The notes under the pieces were generated by a model that was given only the letters and a program-made list of their open reading frames with translations, searched no databases and was not told where the DNA came from. From positions 124,001 through 188,000 of the forward strand of contig JAEZJJ010000033.1 in the NCBI GenBank assembly GCA_023436395.1: a stretch of 64,000 bases of DNA. The letters are read 5' to 3'. The position numbers were made by a program, and so were the translations under genes. Below are positions 17,054 to 25,844 of the stretch, in pieces; the first letter of the stretch is position 1; each line of letters starts with the position of its first letter. The DNA comes from Bacillota bacterium (lineage in GTDB: Bacteria; Bacillota; Clostridia; Lachnospirales; Cellulosilyticaceae).

Positions 17054-18896
17054 AAATAAAAAATTAAGAGGCCATCATATGGGAGGCCATCATGGTGGAA
17101 TGGGAGGTCATGGTACTGGTGAAAAGGCAAAAGACTTTAAGGGAACCATGAAAACATTAATAAATTATCTTAAGCAGTATATGACAGGAATTATTGTCGT
17201 TATGATTTTTGCAATTGCATCTACAGTATTTTCTATATATGGTCCAACTATTTTAGGAGAAGCAACAAATGTCTTAGTAGATGGTATTATGGGAGCTATG
17301 AAAACAGGTCAATTAGTTATTGACTATGCTAAGATTAGAAATATTTTATTATTCTTATTGGGACTATACCTTTTATCTGCTTTATTTAGCTATATTCAAA
17401 GTTGGGTTATGACAGGTGTTTCTCAAAAGGTAACTTATAAACTCCGTAATGATATTACACAAAAGATTAATCGTATGCCACTTAAATATTTTGATACCCA
17501 TACCCATGGGGAAGTACTTTCTCGTATTACCAATGATGTAGATATAGTGAGTCAAACACTAGGACAAAGTTTAACTCAAATTATTACTTCAGTTACAATG
17601 GTTATTGGGGTATTAATTATGATGATTCGTATTAGTTGGCTTATGACACTTGCGGCGTTATTTGTTATTCCAGTATCCTTAATTTTAGTCATAACAGTTG
17701 TAAAAAAATCTCAAAAGTATTTTAGAAGCCAACAAGAATACTTGGGGCACATCAATGGGCATATAGAAGAAATGTATGGTGGTCATATTGTTGTTAAGGC
17801 TTTTAATGGAGAAGAAGCATCATTAAAGCAATTCAATCATTATAATGAAATACTCTATCAATCTGCGTGGAAATCACAGTTTGTATCAGGAATAATGATG
17901 CCAATGATGAGTTTTATTGGGAACTTAGGTTATGTATTGGTATGTATTTTAGGAGGTGTATTAGCTGTTAGAAATGTGGTGAATATTGGAGATATTCAAG
18001 CCTTTATTCAATACATGCGCAGCTTTACGCAACCACTTTCTCAAATTGCAAGTATCTCTAATACCCTTCAGTCTACTGCAGCAGCAGCAGAGCGTGTATT
18101 TGCTTTCTTAGATGAGGAAGAAGAAAGTAAAGAAAGTGAGGCACCAGTCAATTTAGAAAAAGTAGAAGGAAATGTCACCTTTGAAAATGCTCATTTTGGT
18201 TACAATGCAGATAAGATCATTATTAATGATTTTTCAGCGGAAGTGAAATCAGGGATGAAAGTAGCGATTGTAGGACCTACAGGAGCAGGAAAAACAACAG
18301 TTGTTAAGTTACTAATGCGCTTTTATGATCTCCAATCTGGTAAAATTAAAATTGATGGACATGATATTTGTGACTTTACAAGAAGTGATCTAAGAGATTT
18401 ATTTGGGATGGTACTTCAAGATACATGGCTTTATAATGGCACTATTATGGAAAATATTCGTTATGGTAGACAAGATGCCACAGATCAAGAAGTTATTGAA
18501 GCAGCAAAAGCTGCTCATGTGCATAGTTTTGTAAAGACACTTCCAGATGGATATAATATGCTTTTAAATGAAGAAGCAACCAATGTATCTCAAGGACAAA
18601 AACAGTTATTGACGATTGCTCGTGCTATCCTATCAGATCCTAAAATCTTAATTTTAGATGAAGCTACAAGTTCTGTTGATACTCGCACAGAGGTGCTTAT
18701 TCAAAAAGCGATGCAAAATTTAATGGAAGGAAGAACAAGTTTTATTATCGCTCATCGCTTATCCACTATTCGCGATGCAGATTTAATTCTCGTTATGAAA
18801 GATGGGGATATTATTGAAAAAGGTACTCATGATGAACTTCTAAAACAAGGTACTTTTTATGCACAACTTTATAACAGTCAATTTGAAGTATCCTAA
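17046..18896 (+). CDS. ABC exporter half-transporter, subunit 2, with His/Gly-rich N terminus
   Basis: A 616-residue partner of the previous half transporter. Its first ~27 residues are unusually rich in histidine and glycine (GHHMGGHHGGMGGHG). A six-helix exporter domain and an ATPase domain follow, with Walker A GPTGAGKTT, a non-canonical signature NVSQGQKQ (Q for the first G) and a complete Walker B ILDEATSSVD. The altered signature pairs with the altered Walker B of subunit 1, so the heterodimer should have one degenerate and one active site. AAAGGAGGAA precedes the ATG, inside the end of subunit 1. The His-rich tail could bind metal, but this is untested. Confidence 0.92.
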   Translation: MSENKKLRGHHMGGHHGGMGGHGTGEKAKDFKGTMKTLINYLKQYMTGIIVVMIFAIASTVFSIYGPTILGEATNVLVDGIMGAMKTGQLVIDYAKIRNILLFLLGLYLLSALFSYIQSWVMTGVSQKVTYKLRNDITQKINRMPLKYFDTHTHGEVLSRITNDVDIVSQTLGQSLTQIITSVTMVIGVLIMMIRISWLMTLAALFVIPVSLILVITVVKKSQKYFRSQQEYLGHINGHIEEMYGGHIVVKAFNGEEASLKQFNHYNEILYQSAWKSQFVSGIMMPMMSFIGNLGYVLVCILGGVLAVRNVVNIGDIQAFIQYMRSFTQPLSQIASISNTLQSTAAAAERVFAFLDEEEESKESEAPVNLEKVEGNVTFENAHFGYNADKIIINDFSAEVKSGMKVAIVGPTGAGKTTVVKLLMRFYDLQSGKIKIDGHDICDFTRSDLRDLFGMVLQDTWLYNGTIMENIRYGRQDATDQEVIEAAKAAHVHSFVKTLPDGYNMLLNEEATNVSQGQKQLLTIARAILSDPKILILDEATSSVDTRTEVLIQKAMQNLMEGRTSFIIAHRLSTIRDADLILVMKDGDIIEKGTHDELLKQGTFYAQLYNSQFEVS

Positions 18897-18934
18897 AAAT
18901 AGAAGTAGAAAGATCAAACAGATTACTATGAACT

Positions 18935-18976
18935 AACCCCAATAAGTTAGACCTAAAAATCTAACTTATTGGGGTT
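18935..18976. terminator. Long perfect hairpin between convergent genes
   Basis: Arms 18935-18951 and 18960-18976 are perfect 17-base inverted repeats with an 8-base loop, lying between the exporter (+) and the ABC-F gene (-). No T run follows on either strand, so it is not a classical intrinsic terminator. Bidirectional termination or transcript-end protection is the simplest reading. Confidence 0.55.
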
Positions 18977-19027
18977 ACATCACTAATAGACTAATTTAGA
19001 GTCTTTTTTCATGAGTGAGAAATAGAA

Positions 19028-20584
19028 TTAAATGACTTTTGTTGTCCAATCTTCTACATTCCATACATCTGTAACAAAGTCTTCATAGAAGTATGGTTCA
19101 TGACATACAAGTACTACAGTGCCCTTAAATTCACGAATAGCTTTTTCTAGTTCATCCTTAGCTTCTGGGTCTAAATGGTTAGTAGGCTCATCTAAGATAA
19201 GAAGGTTAAGTTCTTCCATTAAAATCTTACATAGACGTACTTTAGCATTTTCACCCCCAGAAAGTACTTTCATTGGACTTGTAATATGCTCAGTGGTTAA
19301 ACCACATTTTGCTAGAGCAGTACGCACTTCGTGGTTATTCATAGAAGGGTAGAGGTTCCATATCTCTTCGAGAGCAGTATTATTGTTGTCACGACTGTCT
19401 TCTTGCTCAAAGTAACCATATTTCACATTTTCACCAAACTCAACTTTACCACCTAAAGCAGGAATAATTCCTAAAAGGGTTTTGAGTAGAGTAGATTTAC
19501 CTAGACCATTTACACCACAAATGGCTACTTTTTGACCACGTTCTAATTTGAAAGTAAGTGGGCTTGTAAGCGGTTCTTCATAACCAATCACAAGATCAGT
19601 AGCTTCAATTAAGAAACGACTAGGGGCTTTATATGGTTTAAAATTAAAGATTGGTTTTGGTTTTTCGTGAATCTTTTCTATGATTTCCATTTTGTCCAAC
19701 TGTTTCTGACGGCTTTTTGCCATACCTGTTGTGGCAACACGTGCTTTATTACGAGCAATAAAGTCTTCAAGTTTATCAATTTCTTTTTGTTGACGTTCGT
19801 AAGCTTGTTCTTGTTGACGTTTTTGTTGTTCATAGATACGTTTAAAGTCATCATAGTTACCCACATAACGTGTAAGCGAACAATTTTCTACATGATAAAC
19901 AAGGTTGCATACTTCATTAAGGAATGGAATATCATGTGATACAAGGATAAAAGCATTTTCATAATTTTGAAGGTAGCGTTTTAGCCATTCAATATGGTTT
20001 TCATCTAAGTAGTTAGTCGGCTCGTCTAGAATTAAGATGGTAGGATTTTCAAGGAGGAGCTTTGTAAGTAAAACTTTAGTTCTTTGACCACCGCTAAGTT
20101 CATCAACTTTCCGTTCAAGGCCAATATCAGAAAGACCGAGTCCTTGGGCAACTTCCTCTATTTTAGAATCAAGCATATAGAAACCACTGGCATCTAAAAT
20201 ATTTTGAATCTCAGCTGCATCTTCCATCATGCGTGCCATTTCAGTCTCATCTACTTCTGCTACCTTTTCGTAAATGCCAAGCATTTCTGTTTCTAGTTCA
20301 AAAAGATGATTAAAAGCTAGACGTAAGTTTTCCCTAATGGTTGTTCCAGGGGTTAAAACGGAGTGTTGATCTAAATAACCAGCTGTTACACGATTTGACC
20401 ACTCAACTGTTCCTTCGTCAGGCATAAGTTTACCTGTAATAATATTTAGAAAGGTGGATTTACCTTCACCATTAGCTCCAACTAATGCAACATGCTCTCC
20501 TTTGAGTAGACGAAATGATACATCGTCTAAAATACTACGTGCCCCAAAGCCGTGGGTTACATTTTTTACAGTTAATACGCTCAT
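19028..20584 (-). CDS. ABC-F family ATPase (YfmM-like ribosome-associated)
   Basis: A 518-residue soluble protein with two ABC ATPase domains and no membrane domain, as in translation factors of the ABC-F class. Domain 1 has Walker A GANGEGKST and signature LSGGQRTK; domain 2 has GVNGLGKST and LSGGENAK. Between them is a charged, helical P-site-tRNA-interaction linker (about residues 240-305, rich in QQKRQQEQ). Both Walker B motifs end in DEPTN. Start sequence and length closely resemble Bacillus YfmM. The start at 20584 (MSVLTVKNV) has AAAGGAG 5 bases away; the frame opens further upstream without a site. It transcribes toward the ABC exporter. Confidence 0.92.
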   Translation of the reverse strand: MSVLTVKNVTHGFGARSILDDVSFRLLKGEHVALVGANGEGKSTFLNIITGKLMPDEGTVEWSNRVTAGYLDQHSVLTPGTTIRENLRLAFNHLFELETEMLGIYEKVAEVDETEMARMMEDAAEIQNILDASGFYMLDSKIEEVAQGLGLSDIGLERKVDELSGGQRTKVLLTKLLLENPTILILDEPTNYLDENHIEWLKRYLQNYENAFILVSHDIPFLNEVCNLVYHVENCSLTRYVGNYDDFKRIYEQQKRQQEQAYERQQKEIDKLEDFIARNKARVATTGMAKSRQKQLDKMEIIEKIHEKPKPIFNFKPYKAPSRFLIEATDLVIGYEEPLTSPLTFKLERGQKVAICGVNGLGKSTLLKTLLGIIPALGGKVEFGENVKYGYFEQEDSRDNNNTALEEIWNLYPSMNNHEVRTALAKCGLTTEHITSPMKVLSGGENAKVRLCKILMEELNLLILDEPTNHLDPEAKDELEKAIREFKGTVVLVCHEPYFYEDFVTDVWNVEDWTTKVI

Positions 20585-20835
20585 TTGCATCTCCTTTAGC
20601 TTCAATTTATAGATGGTTCATTTTACTGTATTATCATAATCGAAATATAAGAAAATGTATAGTGTTTATTACTGTAAATGAGTTCATAAGAATAGACTAA
20701 TATAAAATTTAAGAAATCAAATTGATAAAAAATAGGGAAATATAAATCAAGCCTGAAAAATCATGGGTATATTTTAAATTAGTGTAAAATCATGTAAAAT
20801 AGGAAAGTAAAAATAAATGAAAGCGGGGACCGATA

Positions 20836-21216
20836 ATGAGCGTCAGTATAAAAGGGAAAGAGTCAGATAGACGAATAGCAGAAGGATTCAGAGAGACTTT
20901 TGTAAGCAAATATAACGATGTAGCAGCTTTTCAAGCACTTTTAGATACATTAGGAGATAATTGTTTAGATCGTCTTATTCACCGCTTAAAAACTGAAGAA
21001 AAAATAGACCTGTTTAAAGATTATGTGGTTTTAAAAACTATTGCAGAAGAAGTAAGAACAAAGGCAAATAGAGAAGTATTTATAGAAGTATGTCAAGAAG
21101 AAGATGCAAGAGTATGGATTAATGATAATGGTAAATATAGCCAACTTACATTTGAAGCCTTATACAAGGTATTTAGAAAATCAGAACGTTTAGCTTCATA
21201 TCTTAACAATAAATAA
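20836..21216 (+). CDS. Conserved-looking small soluble protein, unknown function
   Basis: A 126-residue protein of mixed charge with no signal peptide, membrane segment or recognisable motif. It looks mainly helical in the first 85 residues, with a short beta-like stretch (ARVWINDNGKYSQLTFEALYKVF) near the end. The ribosome site is weak to moderate (AAAGCGGGG about 10 bases before the ATG). It is bounded by a strong two-way terminator it shares with the PHP-domain gene. I cannot assign a function. Confidence 0.7.
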   Translation: MSVSIKGKESDRRIAEGFRETFVSKYNDVAAFQALLDTLGDNCLDRLIHRLKTEEKIDLFKDYVVLKTIAEEVRTKANREVFIEVCQEEDARVWINDNGKYSQLTFEALYKVFRKSERLASYLNNK

Positions 21217-21255
21217 TAAGGTTGGTATCCTTGATTGGATACCAACCTTATTATT
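21212..21255. terminator. Bidirectional terminator between convergent genes
   Basis: 19-base arms 21212-21230 and 21237-21255 pair perfectly around a six-base loop. The T-rich and A-rich flanks allow termination on both strands; the stop codons of both genes touch the hairpin. Confidence 0.85.
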
Positions 21256-22110
21256 TTAATAAGTCATACCTAAGCGTTTACGCATAGCTTCTAAAATATC
21301 AAAAGGTATTTTTAGTTCTCCATATCCGGAGCCTAAATCAATTAGAGGTTTATTATCACCGTGAAAATCACTGCCTCCTGTAGGAAAAAGTTTAAGTTGC
21401 ATGCAGACCTGAAGTAAATGAGACATATCTTCTTGAGAGTGGGTAGAGTAAACAGACTCTACACCATCAAGTCCTTCTAAGACTAGGCCACGAAGGAGAT
21501 TTGTAATATCAGCTCGGCTATAGCCGTAGAGCATAGGATGGGCAAGTACAGCTAGTCCTCCTGCGGTATGAATCATATCGATACACTCTTTCACAGTAAA
21601 TTTTTCGCGAGGTACGTAAGCAGGAAGTCCACGTCCAATATATTTAGTAAAAGCTTCCTTTCGATTAGAAATATAGCCTTTACGCATAAGGGCTTTGGCA
21701 AAATGAGCTCTTGTTAAAACTGTCCCAGGTGCACTATCTTCTTGTAATTCATCTAAAGTAAGTGGGCAACCTATTTCTTCAAGCTTTTCTAACATTTTAA
21801 GATTGCGCATATATCTACTCTCGATAAGTTGTTTTAACTTAGACTCAAGAGTTTTACAGTTGGGATTAATATAATAACCTAGTATATGAAGTTCTTTTCC
21901 ATAAAAATCAGCGGAACATTCAATACCGGGAACTACAACAACACCTACTTCTAACCCTTTTTTTATACATTCATCAACACCTGATACCGTATCATGATCT
22001 GTTAGAGCGATGGCACTTAATCCTTTTGCTTTGGCATAAAGTGCCACTTCCTGTGGGGAGAGCGTTCCATCAGAGGCCGTTGAATGAACGTGTAAATCAA
22101 TTAATTTCAT
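21256..22110 (-). CDS. PHP-domain phosphoesterase (YciV/TrpH-like)
   Basis: A 284-residue metal-dependent phosphoesterase with the PHP motifs: DLHVHSTASDGT at the N terminus, ALTDHDT around residue 38, GIECSAD, a VLAHP motif in the second half and GSDFHGDN near the end. This set matches the bacterial YciV/TrpH family, shown in other bacteria to act as a 3',5'-nucleotide bisphosphate phosphatase and 5'-3' RNA exonuclease (RNase AM). The exact activity here is inferred. AAAGGAGG lies just before the ATG on the minus strand. It is monocistronic and convergent with the preceding small gene. Confidence 0.88.
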   Translation of the reverse strand: MKLIDLHVHSTASDGTLSPQEVALYAKAKGLSAIALTDHDTVSGVDECIKKGLEVGVVVVPGIECSADFYGKELHILGYYINPNCKTLESKLKQLIESRYMRNLKMLEKLEEIGCPLTLDELQEDSAPGTVLTRAHFAKALMRKGYISNRKEAFTKYIGRGLPAYVPREKFTVKECIDMIHTAGGLAVLAHPMLYGYSRADITNLLRGLVLEGLDGVESVYSTHSQEDMSHLLQVCMQLKLFPTGGSDFHGDNKPLIDLGSGYGELKIPFDILEAMRKRLGMTY

Positions 22111-22201
22111 AGATTTACCTCCTTTATATTAATATTTTATCATACTTATGGACAGATGTACGTAAAATATTAATAGATTTAAGTAAAAAGGAGGAAATAA
22201 G

Positions 22202-22606
22202 ATGACCAAACATAAACCAAAAACAGAAGTGGATATGCCACAAGCAGTACTTACAATGATTAAAGCCAATATTATGGCCTATGTGGTAACTGCCATTTTT
22301 ATTTTGTTCTCATCCATTATCCTTACATACACAAATGCCTCACCTAAATTTGAAGCATGGATTGTAACTTGTGGTGTGGTTGTATCAGCTTTTCTTGCAG
22401 GGTTTGATACCGCTAAAGTAGATATTAGAAACGGTTATAAATGGGGTGCTATTGGTGGATCACTTTACTTTATAATCTTTTTGGTATTAGGTACAATTAT
22501 TGAAAAGCTTAATCATTTAGCACCAGGTATTATTATGATGTTAGCATTACTTGTGATTATGAGTAGTACGATTGCGGGAATGGTTTCAGTTAATTACCGT
22601 AAATAG
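22202..22606 (+). CDS. TIGR04086-like (YrzE-type) membrane protein
   Basis: A 134-residue protein with a short polar N terminus and four predicted membrane helices (about 19-39, 49-66, 75-95 and 104-125), containing glycine-rich G-A-I-G-G-S and A-G-F-D-T-A-K stretches. Size, topology and placement near secD/secF match the Firmicutes TIGR04086 family (YrzE in Bacillus), which sits in the same neighbourhood there. The function of the family is unknown. The ATG follows AAGGAGG. Confidence 0.7.
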   Translation: MTKHKPKTEVDMPQAVLTMIKANIMAYVVTAIFILFSSIILTYTNASPKFEAWIVTCGVVVSAFLAGFDTAKVDIRNGYKWGAIGGSLYFIIFLVLGTIIEKLNHLAPGIIMMLALLVIMSSTIAGMVSVNYRK

Positions 22607-22711
22607 TGATTATATGTCTAAAGAAAATATAACGAATTTTAATAAAACTATAAATGTTTTATGTTTAATCCCTATAGGATACCAAGGTTGTGATAATTTA
22701 TTTTGTAATGT

Positions 22712-22742
22712 AGCAGTGGCCACTGGTCGCTGCTTTTATTTT
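22712..22742 (+). terminator. Terminator before secD
   Basis: Stem AGCAGTGGCC (22712-22721) with GGTCGCTGCT (22725-22734), including G-T pairs, three-base loop, then TTTATTTT. Confidence 0.75.
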
Positions 22743-22853
22743 GCATGATAGAGTTATAAGAAAGAGGTTTAGTTGTCGTCTACTATATTTGACTATATTT
22801 TACAGAAATTGTATAATCTTAATGTTTCATAAAGAATTTAAGGAGGAAAAGGA

Positions 22854-24296
22854 ATGAAAGCTAAGAATAAAAAGCTGAAAAGCATCTTAATGCTAATCAT
22901 GATCCTACTCATTGTAGGAAGTGTTAGTGGACTTGCCTATGTAGCTACTAAGGCCATAGGAAAGGGCCAATCTACCCAGGTAGAACAGGTTAATGATGCA
23001 ACTAACGAGGAGAGTACAGAAACTAAAACAGAAGCAACTGATGAAGAGTTGTTGAATGAAGAAAGTAAACAAGAAGAAGTGACAACATCAAATGAAGATG
23101 AAGCTTCAATGTCAACTAATAAACAAGGATTTTTAGAAAATCATAAAATTAAATTGGGATTAGACCTTCAAGGTGGAGTAAATATTGTTTATGAACCTAA
23201 TATAGAAGGTGATATGAGTGCTGAAGAATTAGAAACAGCCATGCAAGCAGCTCAAAGTCTTATTCAAAAACGTTTGGATGCAAAAGGCTATACTGAAGCT
23301 GAAGTTTCTATTGAAGGGACTAAACGTTTAAGAGTAGATATTCCAGGTGTAGAAGATCCACAAAAAGCTATTGATGAAATAGGAGCAGCAGGTATGCTTC
23401 ATTTTATAGACTTAGAAACAGGAGAAGAGATTGTAACTGGTAAAAATGTAAAAAGTGCAAGAGCAGGACAAAATACACAAACAGGAGAATATTTTGTAAG
23501 TATTGAAATGGATAGTGAGGGAACAAAGCTTTTCTCTGATTACACAAGTAATAATATTGGGAAAACTATTGTTATTATGTTGGATGAGACGATACTTTCA
23601 ATGCCAACTATCAGTGCCCATATTACAGATGGTAGTGGGATGATCTCAGGTAACTTTACACTGGAAGAAGCCCAGGAGTTAGCTAAAAATATTAATGCAG
23701 GGGCACTTCCATTTACCCTTGAAGCTATTAGTGCAACAGGTGTAGGTGCTAAATTAGGACTAGATGCACTACGCTCAAGCATACTTGCAGGTATAATTGG
23801 CTTCGTTCTCATTTTAATTTTTATGGTAGTGATGTATAGAGGATGTGGGATTGCAGCAGACATTGCTTTAATGCTTTATGTTGCTCTTATGATCCTAACA
23901 CTTACTATTTTAAATGCAACTTTAACACTTCCAGGTATTGCGGGTATTTTACTTTCTATTGGTATGGCAGTTGATGCAAATGTCATTATTTTTGCACGTA
24001 TTAAAGAAGAACTTAGAGTAGGCAGAAGTGTGAGGGCTGCTGTTGATGCTGGATTTAGTAAGGCTTTTAGTGCTATTTTAGATGGTAATGTAACAACGCT
24101 TATTGCGGCTGTTGTACTTTATTGCTTTGGAACAGGACTTATTAAAAGCTTTGCAACCACATTAATGATTGGGATTATCATCTCTATGTTTACTGCAATT
24201 GTGATTACACGTAGTATTCTTAAGACTTTTGTGGGCATGGATATTAAAAAGCCATCCTTTTATGCTCAACTTAAGAAGCAAGGAAAGGAGGCATAA
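22854..24296 (+). CDS. secD: Protein translocase subunit SecD
   Basis: A 480-residue membrane protein that with SecF uses proton motive force to help Sec-dependent export. An N-terminal helix (residues ~10-32) is followed by an acidic, low-complexity linker (about 43-95, rich in E, T and N). The extracytoplasmic P1 domain begins LGLDLQGGVNIVYEP and is followed by a five-helix RND-type membrane domain with GMAVDANVIIFARIKEE. Most SecD proteins lack such a long acidic linker between helix 1 and the LGLDLQGG motif. The stop is 3 bases from the secF start. Confidence 0.95.
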   Translation: MKAKNKKLKSILMLIMILLIVGSVSGLAYVATKAIGKGQSTQVEQVNDATNEESTETKTEATDEELLNEESKQEEVTTSNEDEASMSTNKQGFLENHKIKLGLDLQGGVNIVYEPNIEGDMSAEELETAMQAAQSLIQKRLDAKGYTEAEVSIEGTKRLRVDIPGVEDPQKAIDEIGAAGMLHFIDLETGEEIVTGKNVKSARAGQNTQTGEYFVSIEMDSEGTKLFSDYTSNNIGKTIVIMLDETILSMPTISAHITDGSGMISGNFTLEEAQELAKNINAGALPFTLEAISATGVGAKLGLDALRSSILAGIIGFVLILIFMVVMYRGCGIAADIALMLYVALMILTLTILNATLTLPGIAGILLSIGMAVDANVIIFARIKEELRVGRSVRAAVDAGFSKAFSAILDGNVTTLIAAVVLYCFGTGLIKSFATTLMIGIIISMFTAIVITRSILKTFVGMDIKKPSFYAQLKKQGKEA

Positions 24297-24299
24297 GAG

Positions 24300-25220
24300 A
24301 TGAAAGTTATTGAAAATAGAAAAAAATATTATGCTATCTCTATTGCAGTTATTCTTATAGGTCTTATATTTATGGGAGTGAATGCAATAAGAGGGCAAGG
24401 CGCATTTAATCAAGATATTGAATTTACAGGTGGATCTCTTATTCAAGTGGATATGGAGCGTCCTTTTAGTAATGAACTCAGAACGGAATTATTAGAAATT
24501 ATTAAAGAAGTGACTGGACAAACAGGTGCGCGTATTACTTCAGCTGGGGATACAGGTGTTTTAATTACTATGAGTCGAGAAGATGCTTCAACAAGAAAGA
24601 AACTTTTTGAAACAATTAAAGAGAAATATAGCTTACAAGATGATATTGCATTAAGGGATGAAGACTTTTCACCAACCATTAGTAATGATATTAAAGTAGG
24701 GGCTATAAAAGCTGTTACAGTAGGGATTGCTTTGATCTTGCTTTATGTAAGTTTTCGTTTTAAGGACTATCGTTTTGGGGCAAGTGCAGTATTAGCATTA
24801 GCTCACGATGTTTTAGTCATGCTAAGTGCCTATGCGATTTTCAGAATTCCACTTAATAATTCTTTTATAGCAGCAATGCTGACAATTGTGGGATACTCCA
24901 TTAATGATACAATTATTATCTTTGACCGCATACGTGAGAATAAAAAGAAGATGGGTATGAAAGGGAATGTAGCAACTGAAGAATTAGTAAATAGTAGTAT
25001 TAATCAAACTATAGGGCGTTCTATTGCAACTTCAATAACGACACTGGTTATGGTTATTCTTTTATATATCTTAGGAACGGAATCAGTCAAAGAATTTGCA
25101 TTCCCACTTATTATCGGTATCTTAGCAGGAACTTACTCTTCCATCTTTGTGGCAAGTCCAATATGGTATGAATTGACACATAGAAAAAGTAGTAAATACA
25201 AAAAAGTAAAAAAAGCATAA
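24300..25220 (+). CDS. secF: Protein translocase subunit SecF
   Basis: A 306-residue partner of SecD. It has the N-terminal helix, the family motif DIEFTGGSLIQVD in the first extracytoplasmic loop, and the five-helix core with GYSINDTIIIFDRIREN near residue 200. It ends in a basic cytoplasmic tail. secD and secF are separate genes, unlike the fused secDF of Bacillus subtilis. A terminator-like hairpin follows. Confidence 0.95.
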   Translation: MKVIENRKKYYAISIAVILIGLIFMGVNAIRGQGAFNQDIEFTGGSLIQVDMERPFSNELRTELLEIIKEVTGQTGARITSAGDTGVLITMSREDASTRKKLFETIKEKYSLQDDIALRDEDFSPTISNDIKVGAIKAVTVGIALILLYVSFRFKDYRFGASAVLALAHDVLVMLSAYAIFRIPLNNSFIAAMLTIVGYSINDTIIIFDRIRENKKKMGMKGNVATEELVNSSINQTIGRSIATSITTLVMVILLYILGTESVKEFAFPLIIGILAGTYSSIFVASPIWYELTHRKSSKYKKVKKA

Positions 25221-25226
25221 ATGTAT

Positions 25227-25270
25227 AAGGGTATGAGGTGAGTCAATCATTCATCTGATACCCTTACTTT
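25227..25270 (+). terminator. Terminator after secF
   Basis: AAGGGTAT... (from 25227) pairs with ...ATACCCTT (to 25265), with two mismatches in the extended stem; the T tail is short. Confidence 0.65.
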
Positions 25271-25386
25271 ATGTAATTCCTTTATGTAAAAGGATATTCA
25301 TTAGAAAAGAGTGGAAAACTCAGAGAATATAGTGTGATGAATTTAGAATTTATGTAAATAAAGTTTTAAAATATACAAAAAACTAA

Positions 25387-25415
25387 TTGACAAGTAGCAA
25401 CAAAGTTACTATAAT
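25387..25415 (+). promoter_or_regulatory. Promoter of the tRNA-Lys gene
   Basis: TTGACA at 25387-25392, 17-base spacer, TATAAT at 25410-25415: full consensus, 45 bases before the tRNA. Confidence 0.9.
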
Positions 25416-25460
25416 AGCATATGTAGCCGAGGACAAGAAACATTTTCCAAGGATACATAT

Positions 25461-25533
25461 GGGTCATTAGCTTAGTTGGTAGAGCATCAGACTCTTAATC
25501 TGAGGGTCCTGGGTTCGAGTCCCAGATGGCTCA
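25461..25533 (+). tRNA. tRNA-Lys (anticodon CTT)
   Basis: A 73-base cloverleaf. The acceptor stem GGGTCAT/ATGGCTC has two wobble pairs. The anticodon stem TCAGA/TCTGA encloses loop CTCTTAA, giving anticodon CTT, which reads AAG lysine codons. The T arm contains GGTTCGAGTCC. The discriminator is A and CCA is not encoded. It stands alone between a consensus promoter and a strong terminator. Confidence 0.95.
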
Positions 25534-25587
25534 TTAAAAGCTGATAGTTAAAGAGCGAATTGTTATCAGTATGAAAAGAGGTAGAAG

Positions 25588-25637
25588 GAGTATCAGATTC
25601 TTAGAAGAAACAAAGAATCTGATACTCTCTTTTTTTA
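25588..25637 (+). terminator. Terminator after tRNA-Lys
   Basis: 15-bp stem, GAGTATCAGATTCTT (25588-25602) with AAGAATCTGATACTC (25613-25627), then eight T. The 207 bases after it to the next start hold no gene or structure I can support. Confidence 0.9.
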
Positions 25638-25844
25638 TCTATACATTTAGTTTACTTTTTATTTTAAATAGTTCATAGCTTATCGTGTTCAAAGAATATA
25701 GCATATAGAATGATTTTATGTCTGCTAGATAATAGGGAATAGTATAGATGTTTATTTATTAAAGAAAGTTATAGCCTATATGTTGTGGGAATCAGTTTCA
25801 GAAAGTAGGATAAAGCAAAAAAATGTAGAAGTAGGGAGTGATAT

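Noticed and set aside
25638..25844. A gene or RNA between tRNA-Lys and the Rossmann protein
   Set aside because: No long frame, ribosome site or stable structure could be supported.
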